This document shows, piece after piece, positions 9,453 to 18,669 of a stretch of 64,000 nucleotides of DNA (position 1 is the first letter of the stretch; every line of letters begins with the position of its first letter). The stretch is taken from contig NZ_ARVV01000001.1 of the NCBI RefSeq assembly GCF_000385375.1, positions 1,612,001-1,676,000 on the forward strand, in the 5' to 3' direction. Origin of the DNA: Methyloversatilis discipulorum. Lineage in GTDB: Bacteria; Pseudomonadota; Gammaproteobacteria; Burkholderiales; Rhodocyclaceae. The notes under the pieces were generated by a model. It had not been told where the DNA came from, searched no databases, and saw only the letters and a list, made by a program, of their open reading frames with translations. A program made the position numbers and the translations under genes.

Positions 9453-9598
9453 GACGAGACCGGCGTCGCGCCGGCGCTGTCGGGTTCGATGCTGTCTGCG
9501 GGATGGACGTTATTTAATGCGCCGGGTAATGCCCCGTTAACTCCCGGGATCGCGCTTAGTGGGACCCTCTTCCTCGTTCTCCACACGGGAGGGTTCCC

Positions 9599-10084
9599 AT
9601 GACTGACCTCAAGAGCAGGCTGGCGCATGTCGCGCTTGCAGCCGGACTTGCTGCTTCCGCATTGAGCGCGGGTGCGGCAGTCGAAGACGACCGGCTGCTG
9701 GCGTCCCAGTGCCTGGGCTGCCACGCGGCGGACGCGTCCGGCAAGGGCGGTTTCGACCGCTTGAACGGCGAGACCGCCGCCGAAATCGCAGAAGAGCTGG
9801 CCGAAATGCGCGATTCGAGCAAGGAGCTCGACATCATGCACATGCAGGCGCGTGGCTATACCGATGATCAGATTCGACGCATTGCGGGCTGGTTCGCCGC
9901 TTATGCGCCTGGCTCAGGCACATCTCCCCGCTCGGAGGACAGCGACGACAGCGATACCCGGCAAAAGAGCAAGAGCTCGAAGAGCGTGCGCGTAAAGACG
10001 GTGTCCGCGACGAAGCCGCTGGCCAGAAGATCCGTCACGACGAAGCTTGTGACGAAGAAGCCGACCGTGCGGAAATCGAGTTGA
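9599..10084 (+). CDS. fccA: Cytochrome c subunit of flavocytochrome c sulfide dehydrogenase
   Basis: A 161-residue secreted cytochrome. A signal peptide ends near ALSAGAA (about 27). CLGCH at 38-42 binds the one haem, and the segment LNGETAAEIAEELAEMRDSSKELDIMHMQARGYTDD is typical of FccA-type class I cytochromes, with a Met ligand near 84-86. The last 55 residues form an unusual low-complexity tail: acidic/Ser first, then Lys/Arg/Thr-rich. FccA takes electrons from the flavin subunit encoded directly downstream during sulfide oxidation. The gene ends 11 bp before fccB. Confidence 0.88.
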   Translation: MTDLKSRLAHVALAAGLAASALSAGAAVEDDRLLASQCLGCHAADASGKGGFDRLNGETAAEIAEELAEMRDSSKELDIMHMQARGYTDDQIRRIAGWFAAYAPGSGTSPRSEDSDDSDTRQKSKSSKSVRVKTVSATKPLARRSVTTKLVTKKPTVRKSS

Positions 10085-10095
10085 GGGGCGCTGAC

Positions 10096-11418
10096 ATGAA
10101 ATTCGAGACGATGTTCGAACAGCCGCTGAATCGACGCGGCTTCCTGGGAGCGCTGGGCAGCGCCGCGGTACTGGCGTCGGCGGGCCTGCCGAGGCCTGCT
10201 CGCGCGGCTGCAGCACGCATCGTGGTGGTGGGCGGCGGATTCGGCGGTGCGACGGCGGCGAAGTACATCGCGCTGTGGGGCGGCGCCGGTGTGTCGGTGA
10301 CGTTGGTCGAGCCGAATGCACGGCATGTCTCGTGCATTCTGAGCAATCTGGTACTGAACGATCGGGTCAAGCTGGCTGGTCTGGGTTTCGGCTACGACCT
10401 CCTGAAACAGCGCTACGGCATCGAGGTCGTGGCAGACCGCGCGATGGCCGCTGATGCGGTGGCAGGAAAGCTGGATCTTGCGAGCGGGATTGCACTGGAC
10501 TTCGACCGGCTGGTCATCGCGCCCGGCATCGGCTTTGATCCGGTGCCAGGTCTGGATACGCCGGAACAGAAAAATCTTGTGCCGCACGCGTGGGTGGCGG
10601 GACCACAGACCCAGGCGCTGCGCGACCAGTTGAATGCGATCCGCGACGGCGGCACGGTGGTGATGAGCATTCCGAAAGCGCCGTACCGCTGTCCGCCCGG
10701 GCCCTACGAGCGTGCCTGCGTGATCGCCGATTTCCTGAAGCGCCGCAAGCCCAGATCGAAGCTGGTCGTGCTGGACGCAAATGCAGATGTTCAGGCCGAG
10801 CCGATCATGTTCCACCGGGCTTTCGCCACGCTGTACCCAGGGCGGCTCGAATATGTACCGAACGCTGAAGTCAGGCGCGTGAGTTTCGAAGCGGGGCGAA
10901 AGCTGGCCTGGGTCAGTGATGGCATCGGTGGCGAGACCTCGTGGGCTGCCGACGTGCTGAATGTCATTCCGCGCAATACGGCGGCCCGGCTTGCGCACGA
11001 TACAGGGGTGGTGAACCTGAATGGCCGCTGGGCCGGCGTGGATCCGCTGACCTACGAGTCGACCGCGGTGCCGCGCATACATGTGATCGGCGATGCCCAG
11101 GGTACCGGCATGCCGAAGGCCGGACACATTGCCAACTCGGAAGCGAAGATCTGCGCCGACGCCGTTGTGCGAATGATCAACGGCTGGCCCGTGGATGACG
11201 CTGTCCGCATGCAGAGCGTGGTGGCGAATTCCGCCTGTTTCAGCCCGATCACCTACGACACTGCGTCGTGGTTGAATGCCGTGTTTGCCTACGATCCGGC
11301 AACACGCCTGATGAAGCGGGTCGATGCGTCTTTCGGTGAGGCACCGGCGCGCAGCAAGGAGAACTACGAACAGATGATGAAGTGGGCTGCCCGCCTGTTT
11401 GACGACACCTTCGCCTGA
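10096..11418 (+). CDS. fccB: Flavocytochrome c sulfide dehydrogenase, flavin subunit
   Basis: A 440-residue periplasmic flavoprotein that oxidises sulfide and passes electrons to FccA. A Tat-type signal (NRRGFLGALGSAAVLASAG) precedes the FAD motif VVVGGGFGG at 43-51. Cys80 in HVSCILSN is where family members bind FAD covalently. Cys199 (YRCPPGPYERAC) and Cys381 (NSACFSPI) match the active-site disulfide. ATG 10096 was chosen because a GAGGGG Shine-Dalgarno lies 7-8 nt upstream and the Tat motif follows at the right distance; a TTG at 10081 is in frame but lies within that site. With soxCD at the left edge it supports sulfur oxidation. Confidence 0.94.
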   Translation: MKFETMFEQPLNRRGFLGALGSAAVLASAGLPRPARAAAARIVVVGGGFGGATAAKYIALWGGAGVSVTLVEPNARHVSCILSNLVLNDRVKLAGLGFGYDLLKQRYGIEVVADRAMAADAVAGKLDLASGIALDFDRLVIAPGIGFDPVPGLDTPEQKNLVPHAWVAGPQTQALRDQLNAIRDGGTVVMSIPKAPYRCPPGPYERACVIADFLKRRKPRSKLVVLDANADVQAEPIMFHRAFATLYPGRLEYVPNAEVRRVSFEAGRKLAWVSDGIGGETSWAADVLNVIPRNTAARLAHDTGVVNLNGRWAGVDPLTYESTAVPRIHVIGDAQGTGMPKAGHIANSEAKICADAVVRMINGWPVDDAVRMQSVVANSACFSPITYDTASWLNAVFAYDPATRLMKRVDASFGEAPARSKENYEQMMKWAARLFDDTFA

Positions 11419-11489
11419 GCCGCCGGGCATCGCATTGCGCCGCACAGGCTGCGCGTCTGCTGCGCGGATCGAATGACGACGGGCCCCGT

Positions 11490-11528
11490 GACGCCCTTGC
11501 CGCCGCGTGACGAGATGGCAAGGGCGTC
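11490..11528. terminator. Hairpin between convergent fccB and rbgA
   Basis: GACGCCCTTGCC (11490-11501) pairs perfectly with GGCAAGGGCGTC (11517-11528), 12 bp with a 15-nt loop. It lies between the fccB stop (11418) and the GTPase stop (11563), which are convergent. No T-run is present, so terminator function is inferred. Confidence 0.4.
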
Positions 11529-11562
11529 GTCAGTTGACCGGTGATCCGGCGTGCGTTCGAGG

Positions 11563-12462
11563 TCAGGCTTCGTCGCGTTGTTCAGCAGCGGCCGCCTTGG
11601 CCGCCTTGTCCTCGGCCAGCATCTGCGCCCTTGTCTCCGGCGTTTCCAGGCTCACACGTCCGATCAGCCCGTCGCGGTAGTCCTGCAGCAGCGTGAACGC
11701 GGCTTTTTCCAGATCCGGTGCACCGCCCTTGATGCGGTAGCCGCGGCGCGCGGCGATGTGTTCGATCACTGCCACGCCGTCCATGTCCGGCGTGCAGCCG
11801 TAGCGGGCGGTCAGCATCTGCGGGTAACGCGCCTGCAGCAGGTTGCCGAGGAAGGTGGCGACCTCCTCGTCGATGATGGCGTTGCGGCCGATGGCGTGGC
11901 TGGCGGCCAGCATCAGGCCGTCGCTCTCGTGCTCGATCTTCGGCCACATCAGGCCAGGCGTGTCGTACAGCGTGAGCCGCGGATTCAGGTGGATGCGCTG
12001 GATGCTCTTGGTGATCGCCGGTTCGTCGCCGGTGGCGGCCACCTTCTTCTTCACCAGCGCATTCATCAGCGTCGATTTGCCGACGTTCGGAATGCCCATG
12101 ATGATGACGCGCAGCGGCTTCAGATTGTCGTCGCGGTGCGGCGCGAGCGACTGCGCCAGCGACTGGATGCGGCCGGCGTCGCCCGGCTTGCGCGCCGAAA
12201 TGGCGACCGCCTTGGTGTTCGGCTGGCTGTTGAAGAACTTGAGCCAGGCCGCGGTCACGTCGGGGTCGGCCAGGTCCGCCTTGTTCAGCAGCTTCAGGCA
12301 GGGCCGGTTCCGGTGCGTGCGGATGGCGTGGATCAGCGGATTGCTGCTTGCCTCCGGCAGGCGCGCGTCGAGCACCTCGACCACGACGTCGATCGATTTC
12401 ATCGCGTCGGTCGCATGCTTGCGCGCGGCGGTCATGTGACCGGGGAACCACTGGATGGACAT
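11563..12462 (-). CDS. ylqF: Ribosome biogenesis GTPase YlqF/RbgA
   Basis: A 299-residue circularly permuted GTPase: the G4 motif (NKADL) comes first, then G1 (GIPNVGKST), and G3 as DTPGLMWP. The N-terminus SIQWFPGHMTAARK is the family hallmark. RbgA helps late 50S ribosomal subunit assembly. A C-terminal helical domain (about 210-290) ends in a charged, Ala-rich tail. It is monocistronic and divergent from the BLUF gene, with 115 bp between starts. Confidence 0.92.
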   Translation of the reverse strand: MSIQWFPGHMTAARKHATDAMKSIDVVVEVLDARLPEASSNPLIHAIRTHRNRPCLKLLNKADLADPDVTAAWLKFFNSQPNTKAVAISARKPGDAGRIQSLAQSLAPHRDDNLKPLRVIIMGIPNVGKSTLMNALVKKKVAATGDEPAITKSIQRIHLNPRLTLYDTPGLMWPKIEHESDGLMLAASHAIGRNAIIDEEVATFLGNLLQARYPQMLTARYGCTPDMDGVAVIEHIAARRGYRIKGGAPDLEKAAFTLLQDYRDGLIGRVSLETPETRAQMLAEDKAAKAAAAEQRDEA

Positions 12463-12577
12463 GTGAGGCGGGCGGGACAGCGGGAAAGGTCGTCATTCTA
12501 CCGGTCGACGCGGTGCCTCGCCCTGAAACACCGGGACGCCTGATGCGGTCGAAGCGGACACTTCACAGGAGACCGCC

Positions 12578-13021
12578 ATGCTCGTCCGCCTCATCTACGC
12601 CAGCAAGGTCCGCGATGGCCTCGCACCCGGCGACATCGACCACATCCTTGCCCGCTCGCAGGTGAACAACGCGCGCGTCGGCGTCACCGGGGCACTGTGC
12701 TACACCGGCGGCGTCTTCCTGCAGTGTCTGGAAGGCGGGCGGAGGGAGGTGAACGAGGTCTATCACCGCATCGTCGGCGACACGCGTCATCGCGATCCGG
12801 CCATTCTCGGCTTCACCGAGGTCACGGCGCGCGACTTCGCCGACTGGGCCATGGGATACGTCGGCTACACGGCCGATAACCGCGCGCTGTTCCTGAAGTA
12901 CTGCCCACGTCCCGAATTCGACCCTTACACGATGAGCACGGCCTCGGTCGAGGCGCTGCTGCACGAACTGCTCGGCGTGGCGCGCTGGAAGACGGCGCGC
13001 ACGGAACGCCCGAGCCCCTGA
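12578..13021 (+). CDS. BLUF-domain blue-light photoreceptor
   Basis: A 147-residue stand-alone BLUF protein. All residues of the flavin photoswitch known from AppA are in register: Tyr7 (RLIYASK), Asn31 (VNNARVGVTGAL), Gln49 (VFLQCLEG), Trp90 and Met92 (DWAMGYVG). It should bind FAD and change hydrogen bonding on blue light. There is no output domain; the last 50 residues are a short helical cap. Such short BLUF proteins usually act by binding a partner, which I cannot identify here. A CAGGAG Shine-Dalgarno supports ATG 12578. Neighbours (RbgA, a PEP-CTERM protein) give no hint. Confidence 0.93.
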   Translation: MLVRLIYASKVRDGLAPGDIDHILARSQVNNARVGVTGALCYTGGVFLQCLEGGRREVNEVYHRIVGDTRHRDPAILGFTEVTARDFADWAMGYVGYTADNRALFLKYCPRPEFDPYTMSTASVEALLHELLGVARWKTARTERPSP

Positions 13022-13088
13022 GTCGCGCCAACTGCCGACAGAACAGGTTCAACGCCTGCGGCGACCGATCCCGTCCGGCGTTGGCCTG

Positions 13089-14165
13089 TCAGCGGATCCG
13101 GCGGCGACACATCCGCCCGACCACCGCGAGGCCGGCCAACATCGACAGCCAGGTCGACGGTTCGGGCACAGGCGCCGCCATCAGGTTGGCGGCTGCCATC
13201 TGCGCGCCGATGTAACGGCCGACTTCGCCGGCACCGACCGGATCCGCCTCGTCGAAGGGCTGCGCCTCATTGTCCTCCGGATTGTAGGCACCCAGATACT
13301 CGTAGAACTCGTAGCGACGGATGACCGACTTCTTGTCGTCGAAATCAGCGGCAAGGGGCTTTTCGAGCAGCAGTTCGTCACCCTCGCCGTTGTCCTTGTC
13401 CGCCGGCTTGGCCTGGAACAGCACCCACTCGATTTCGGTTTCCGATTGTTCGCGCGGCACGACCGCGTTGTCGCTCAGCAGTTCTTCAAGTTCGACTTCG
13501 CGCTCGATCTCGGTCGTATAGACCTTGACCCACTGCGCCACGCCGTATTGTTCGCGGTCTTCCGCAGGTTCCGGTGCGATCACCGCCTGTACGACAGGCG
13601 GAGCTGCTGGCAGGCCGGGGTCGGCGGGGGCGGGATCGACGACCTGCCATGCCGGCGCGGCGATCAGGACGTTGCTGCCGACCGCGCTGATCTGGCCGGT
13701 GGCCGCGTCGCCCTTGAGCCAGCGGTACTGGGTACTGGTCGCGTTCTTGTTCAGACCGAGACCGAAGTGCTCGCAACCGCTGCCGGCGTAACCGGCACCG
13801 CCACCTGACCAGCAGCTGTGACCGTCGGTCGGCGAGAAACTGCTCGGCACCGGTGTTGCGGCCAGGAACAGTCCGCGGGCGCTGTCGTAGGCGGCGAGGT
13901 AGCGGACGAAGATGCCATCGGCGAAGCTGTCGATGCGCGGACTGCCGTAGCGGTTGTAATCGCCGCCGAAGGTGTAGCTGACGTCCGCCGCCGACACGCC
14001 GTGCAACTCGATCTCGAAGCCGTGCGTTTCAGAACCGGTGTCGTTATAAACGTCGAAATTGCTCAGGCTGCCGTACAAGGTCGGGCTGGCCAGTGTGGCG
14101 CCGGTGCCTCCGGCCAGAAGCGCGGCGACGATCCAGCGCGCGGTGTTCGATGATGTTCTGTGCAT
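13089..14165 (-). CDS. PEP-CTERM sorting-signal protein, unknown function
   Basis: A 358-residue exported protein. It has a signal peptide (WIVAALLAGGTGATLAS) and a C-terminal PEP-CTERM signal: VPEPSTWLSMLAGLAVVG followed by RMCRRRIR. It is therefore likely processed by an exosortase and delivered to the cell surface or exopolysaccharide. The middle has a Gly/Ser-rich globular part, a Pro/Ala linker (about 190-225) and a strongly acidic stretch (IEREVELEELLSDN). The start ATG 14165 has GAGGAG upstream. I recognise no enzymatic motif. No exosortase gene lies in this window. Confidence 0.82.
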   Translation of the reverse strand: MHRTSSNTARWIVAALLAGGTGATLASPTLYGSLSNFDVYNDTGSETHGFEIELHGVSAADVSYTFGGDYNRYGSPRIDSFADGIFVRYLAAYDSARGLFLAATPVPSSFSPTDGHSCWSGGGAGYAGSGCEHFGLGLNKNATSTQYRWLKGDAATGQISAVGSNVLIAAPAWQVVDPAPADPGLPAAPPVVQAVIAPEPAEDREQYGVAQWVKVYTTEIEREVELEELLSDNAVVPREQSETEIEWVLFQAKPADKDNGEGDELLLEKPLAADFDDKKSVIRRYEFYEYLGAYNPEDNEAQPFDEADPVGAGEVGRYIGAQMAAANLMAAPVPEPSTWLSMLAGLAVVGRMCRRRIR

Positions 14166-14473
14166 GGCGCTCTCCTCGTACCGAAGTGTGGGGGCAGCGT
14201 TTTCCGCGGACTGGTGACCCATCCGGGCAGGCGCTGCGCCTGTCGCGGAGCGAGTCAGCAACGAGCGACGCGCGCTGTCCGGCCGGACAATGCGCGTCGT
14301 CGTCCGGTGACGCGACCACGATCTGCCGCCATCGTCCTGCACGGACAATAACCATGCATTAAGTAGGGGTTAACGCTCTACCGGACTCCATCCGGCCCGC
14401 CGACGCCGGGGTTCGCCGGATCGCCAAGCCTTCGGGTCGGCAGCGGGCGCCGTGCGCCGGGGCGCTCAGGCGC
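14166..14473. other. Intergenic, upstream of PEP-CTERM gene
   Basis: These 308 bp separate two minus-strand genes (gamma-glutamyltransferase stop and PEP-CTERM start). They hold the presumed promoter of the PEP-CTERM gene. I see a GTCCGGCCGGAC self-complementary motif near 14278 and an AT-richer patch at 14345-14372, but no recognisable promoter, RNA gene or small ORF with coding character. Confidence 0.4.
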
Positions 14474-16060
14474 TCAGGCGTATTCGACCGAACCATCCGA
14501 TCGCGGGTCCGCCGCGCCTTCGGCCCGACCATCCGGATAACGCACGATCAGCCCGGCGTGTCCGGCGCTGTCGTCGAAATCGCTCAGCGATTCGATCGCG
14601 TGGCCGCGCGCGGCCAGCTGCTCGAACACCTCGGGGGCGAAGCGCGACTCGAGCTTCAGCGTTTCGCTGGCCGAACCCCAGGTGCGGCCGAGCAGCCAGC
14701 GCGGTGCCGACACGGCGTCCTGAACGCTGTCGCCGAAGACGAGATGGCGGGTGAACACGGTGGCCTGGAACTGCGGCTGGCCGTCGCCACCCATGCTGCC
14801 GTACACAACAGTGCGCCCGTCCTTCAGTTGCGCCATCGGCGGATTCAGCGTGTGGAAGGGCTTGCGGCAGGGGTCGAGCGCATTCAGCGCGCCCGCCTGC
14901 AGCGAAAAGCTGACGCCGCGGTTCTGCCACAGCACGCCGGTGTCGCCGGCCACGACGCCGCTGCCGAACTCGTGATAGATGCTCTGGATGAAACTTACCG
15001 CACGGCCTTCGCCATCGACGACGCCGAGCCAGACGGTATCGCCGGGCGCGGTGTTGACGCGGCCGCCGGCGCGCTCGGGGTCGATGCTGTCGGCAAGTGT
15101 GTCGAGGCATTCCGATGACAGCAGCGATTGCGCGTCGACACGCATGCGCGCCGGATCGGTCAGATAGCGGTCGCGGATGCGGAAGGCCTGACGGGTCGCC
15201 TCGACCACGCTGTGGATGTAGTCCACCGACTGTCCGTGCAGCCCCTTCAGTCCGAGTCGGTCGAGTTGCCCCAGTATCAGCAGCGACAGCAGGCCCTGGG
15301 TCGGTGGCGGCATGTTGTAGATGCGACCCAGGCTGTGCTCCAGCTCCAGCGGCGTGCGCCACTGCGCGCGGTGGGCCGCGAAGTCGGACAGCCGCAGCGG
15401 ACTGCCGGCACGCTCCAGCGCCGACGCCATGCGCCGGGCCAGTTCGCCGGTATAGAAATCGGACAGACCTTCGCGCACGAGCTGCGACAGCGTGTCGGCC
15501 AGCCGCAGCTGGTAGAGCGTGCTGCCGGCCGCGGGCAAGTCGCCGTCGGGCATGAAGTTCAGCGCGAAACCGGGCTGCGGGCCGACCTCGGGTTCCTTCA
15601 CGCGCAGACTGCGTGCCAGGTTCTCGGTCACCGTGACGCCGTTGCGCGCGTGATGTTCGGCGTCGCGCAGCAGGCGCGACAGCGGCAGTCGGCCACCGGC
15701 TTCGGCCGCTGCCTGCAGCGCGAGCTGCCAGCCGGAAACGGTGCCGGCCACGGTCAGTGCGGCCAGCGGGCCGCGGTTCGGGATGCGATCGCGCACGTCC
15801 TGGTCGGCGTACCAGGCGCGGCTCGCGAGTGCGGCAGAGGCGCCGCAGGCGTCGATCGCGCGCGGTGCCTCGCCCGGTTCGGCGATCAGCCAGAAGCCGT
15901 CGCCGCCGAGCGCGTTCATGTGCGGGTAGACGACGGCGATGGTGGCCGCTGCAGCGATCATTGCCTCGATGGCGTTGCCACCTTCGCGCATGACGTCGCG
16001 CGCAGATTCTGCGGCGAGGTGGTGGGGGGCGACGGCGATGCCGCCCGTGCTTGAAGTCAT
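14474..16060 (-). CDS. Gamma-glutamyltransferase-family protein
   Basis: A 528-residue Ntn-hydrolase of the gamma-glutamyltranspeptidase family. The N-terminal part has AAESARDVMREGGNAIEAMIA and NALGGDGFW. The autoprocessing nucleophile is Thr342 in APGDTVWLGVVD, where the precursor would be cut into two subunits, and YGSMGGDGQPQ is the late conserved motif. The usual secreted enzymes have a signal peptide; none is visible here, so a cytoplasmic amidohydrolase/acylase role (oxamate amidohydrolase or cephalosporin-acylase-like branch) is also possible. The start ATG 16060 has AGGAGCC upstream. Divergent from the ClC gene. Confidence 0.85.
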   Translation of the reverse strand: MTSSTGGIAVAPHHLAAESARDVMREGGNAIEAMIAAAATIAVVYPHMNALGGDGFWLIAEPGEAPRAIDACGASAALASRAWYADQDVRDRIPNRGPLAALTVAGTVSGWQLALQAAAEAGGRLPLSRLLRDAEHHARNGVTVTENLARSLRVKEPEVGPQPGFALNFMPDGDLPAAGSTLYQLRLADTLSQLVREGLSDFYTGELARRMASALERAGSPLRLSDFAAHRAQWRTPLELEHSLGRIYNMPPPTQGLLSLLILGQLDRLGLKGLHGQSVDYIHSVVEATRQAFRIRDRYLTDPARMRVDAQSLLSSECLDTLADSIDPERAGGRVNTAPGDTVWLGVVDGEGRAVSFIQSIYHEFGSGVVAGDTGVLWQNRGVSFSLQAGALNALDPCRKPFHTLNPPMAQLKDGRTVVYGSMGGDGQPQFQATVFTRHLVFGDSVQDAVSAPRWLLGRTWGSASETLKLESRFAPEVFEQLAARGHAIESLSDFDDSAGHAGLIVRYPDGRAEGAADPRSDGSVEYA

Positions 16061-16248
16061 GTTTGGCTCCTGTTTCGGGTGGGCGCGAAGAAACGCCGTG
16101 CGCCGCTATGGTGCATCAGTCGCGTCCGCCGTGCATCTGCGGCGCGTCAAAAGGGCATAACGCCCGGGCGCAAGGGGCAGAATGGCGCGGCACGCATCTT
16201 GCGTCGCTTGGCCGAACTTGCTGCCCACCTCCGACAACGACGTCCGAC

Positions 16249-17607
16249 ATGGCCGATCAGAAAACATTGCGTGCCCGGCTGACTGCCGCCTGGCTGCGCC
16301 TGAAGAATCCCATCCTGCGCCGGCGTCATTACGCCTATCTGAAGGTCTGGCTCGGGCGCCTCGTGCTGTGGGGCGGCGCGGTCGGCGTCGGTTTGCTGGC
16401 GGTCGGCTTTGCGCAGCTTTCGGACCACGCGGTGCACCTGTTCCGTGACACCGCGGCGAGCCACCCGTGGTGGCCCTTTCTGCTGACGCCGCTGGGCGGT
16501 GCGCTGTGCGTATGGATCACGCGCCGCTGGTTCGCCGGTGCAGAGGGCAGCGGCATTCCGCAGACCATCGCCGAAATGTCCCGACCGGAAACGGCTGGCT
16601 GGCGACCGCTGCTGACGCTGCGCATCATCGTCGGCAAAGTGTTCATCGGCGTGGCGGCGGTCGGCAGCGGCTTCTCGCTTGGCCGCGAAGGCCCGACGGT
16701 GCAGGTCGGTGCTTCGCTGATGCATGTGCTGCATCGCTGGCTGCCCGGCGCGCTGCACATTCCGCGCACGCACATGCTGGTGGCCGGCGGTGCGGCCGGC
16801 ATCGCCGCCGCCTTCAACACGCCGCTGGCCGGCATCGCCTTCGCGATCGAGGAGCTGACGCGCAGCGTCGAGGCACGCATGAGCGGTCTCATCATCACCG
16901 CCATCGTGCTGGCCGGCATCGTGTCGCAGACCTTTCTCGGCAAGGCCAGCTATTTCGGGCAGATCGCCATCGCCGGCAGCGACCGCGACATGGCACTGGC
17001 CGTCGCGGTGACCGCGCTGGTGTGCGGCGTGGCCGGCGGGCTGTTCTCGCGCATGCTCATCATCGGGTCGACGTCGTGGCGCGGTCCGCTGGCCGATCTG
17101 CGCGCCCGGCGCCCGGTCGTGTTCGCCGCCGCCTGTGGCCTGCTGGTGGCGGCGCTCGGCTTCGTCAGTGGCGGCGTCAGCTTCGGCAGCGGCTACGCCG
17201 AAACGCGTGCGCTGCTCGAAGGCGACACGCAGCTCGCGTGGTACTACGGCCCGGTCAAGTTCATCGCCACGCTGATCGCCTACCTGAGCGGTATGCCGGG
17301 CGGCATATTCGCGCCCAGTCTGGCCATCGGTGCCGGCATCGGGCACGACCTGGCACCGCTGCTCGGCCAGCAGGAGGCGCAGGGCCTGCTGCTGGTGCTG
17401 TGCATGGCCGGCTTTCTCGCCGCCGTGACACAGGCGCCGATCACCTCCTTCATCATCGTCATGGAAATGGTCGACGGCTATTCGGTCATCATCGGCCTGA
17501 TGGCGGTGTCGCTGCTGTCCGCCGGGGTGTCGCGCTTCTTCAGTCAGCCGCTCTATCACACGGTGGCGCGGCACATGATTGCCCGCAATGCCGCGCCTCC
17601 CGGTTGA
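16249..17607 (+). CDS. ClC-family chloride channel/transporter
   Basis: A 452-residue polytopic membrane protein of the ClC family. The selectivity motifs are visible: GSGIPQ at 100-105, GREGP at 145-149 with gating Glu147, the segment AAGIAAAFNTPLAGIAFAIEEL, and GGIFAPSLAIGAGIG. The presence of the gating glutamate fits either a channel or an H+/Cl- exchanger. There is no C-terminal CBS pair. ATG 16249 was chosen because MADQKTLRARLTAAWLR gives a normal cytoplasmic start; the frame is open further upstream but unlike protein. Its stop abuts the stop of the convergent desaturase gene (17608). Confidence 0.92.
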   Translation: MADQKTLRARLTAAWLRLKNPILRRRHYAYLKVWLGRLVLWGGAVGVGLLAVGFAQLSDHAVHLFRDTAASHPWWPFLLTPLGGALCVWITRRWFAGAEGSGIPQTIAEMSRPETAGWRPLLTLRIIVGKVFIGVAAVGSGFSLGREGPTVQVGASLMHVLHRWLPGALHIPRTHMLVAGGAAGIAAAFNTPLAGIAFAIEELTRSVEARMSGLIITAIVLAGIVSQTFLGKASYFGQIAIAGSDRDMALAVAVTALVCGVAGGLFSRMLIIGSTSWRGPLADLRARRPVVFAAACGLLVAALGFVSGGVSFGSGYAETRALLEGDTQLAWYYGPVKFIATLIAYLSGMPGGIFAPSLAIGAGIGHDLAPLLGQQEAQGLLLVLCMAGFLAAVTQAPITSFIIVMEMVDGYSVIIGLMAVSLLSAGVSRFFSQPLYHTVARHMIARNAAPPG

Positions 17608-18669
17608 TCAGCCGCGCGGGAAGGACATCCAGACGTGGCGACGGTAGTCGTACATCTGGCAGTCGTTCAGCACGGTCAGGAATTCCTTCAGCGTCAGCTT
17701 CACCTTCTTCACGTTGCCACTGAAGGTCTGTTCCAGTGAAGCCTGGGTCTTCACCAGCCGGTAGAGCGGAATCTTCTTGTCGACGTGGTGGGCGGTGTGC
17801 TGGAACACGCGGGCGAAGGAGAAATCCAGCCAGGCCGGCACTTCGGTATGGATGGACCCTTCGACCTGGGCGCGGAAGTAGTTCCACTCGTCGCGGTTGT
17901 CGTACCAGCGGATGGTCGGGTAGGTGTGGTTCTGGATGGTCACGAAGGTCATCACGTAGTTCCACACCAGGAAGGGCAGCCCGACGCACAGTACGAGGTT
18001 CCACGCGAAGCCGGCCGCGTCTGCGGCAAACAGGTAGGCCATGAACACCTCGAAGGCGAGGAAGCCGAACACCGCGACGAAATCGGCCAGCGCGACGGCC
18101 GGCGGAATCTCCTTGCCGTTTTCCGAGCGACGCAGGATGAGCACCTTCCACCAGATGTCGAACAGGTAGTAGCAGCCGAAGCCCCAGATGCTGCGGTAGA
18201 AGCGATGCACGCGCTTCTGCCACGGTGACAGCGCCGCGAACTCGTCCGGCGACATCGGCGGATAGACCGGGTCCATGCCTTTCAGATTGGTCCAGCCGTG
18301 GTGCATCTTGTTGTGCTCGATCTTCCACGTGCATACCGGATGCAGCGAAGGCATGAAGGCCAGCGTCGCGTAAAGCCGGTCGAAGAAGGGCCGGTTGGTC
18401 AGCGAGCCGTGCGCGGCGTCATGGCCGATCACGAACATGATGCCGATGGCCTGGCCGCTCATGACGCCGAACAGCGCCTTGAGGGCCAGATTGTCCATCG
18501 ACAGCGACAGCGTCCACAGCCCGGCGAACAGGCTGGCCACGGTCAGGAAGAGCAGGCTGCCCAGCGGCAGGCTGTAGGCGTAGGCGATGTCGGGCAGCGT
18601 GGAACGGACATCGAGCGGGGTCGGGCAGCGTTCGGTCACGGGAGGGCTCCTGAGATGGGTTGAAGGCAT
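17608..18669 (-). CDS. Membrane fatty-acid desaturase
   Basis: A 353-residue integral membrane di-iron desaturase. The three histidine boxes are HDAAH (83-87), HNKMHH (119-124) and HTAHH (291-295), between four or so hydrophobic spans, as in acyl-lipid desaturases and related hydroxylases. The ATG shares a base with the stop of the upstream P450 gene (TGATG read on the minus strand), so the two are translationally coupled. That coupling, and position next to the divergent polyketide operon, suggest it modifies a fatty starter or the finished product rather than bulk lipids; this is inference. Substrate and regiochemistry cannot be read from the sequence. Confidence 0.87.
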   Translation of the reverse strand: MPSTHLRSPPVTERCPTPLDVRSTLPDIAYAYSLPLGSLLFLTVASLFAGLWTLSLSMDNLALKALFGVMSGQAIGIMFVIGHDAAHGSLTNRPFFDRLYATLAFMPSLHPVCTWKIEHNKMHHGWTNLKGMDPVYPPMSPDEFAALSPWQKRVHRFYRSIWGFGCYYLFDIWWKVLILRRSENGKEIPPAVALADFVAVFGFLAFEVFMAYLFAADAAGFAWNLVLCVGLPFLVWNYVMTFVTIQNHTYPTIRWYDNRDEWNYFRAQVEGSIHTEVPAWLDFSFARVFQHTAHHVDKKIPLYRLVKTQASLEQTFSGNVKKVKLTLKEFLTVLNDCQMYDYRRHVWMSFPRG

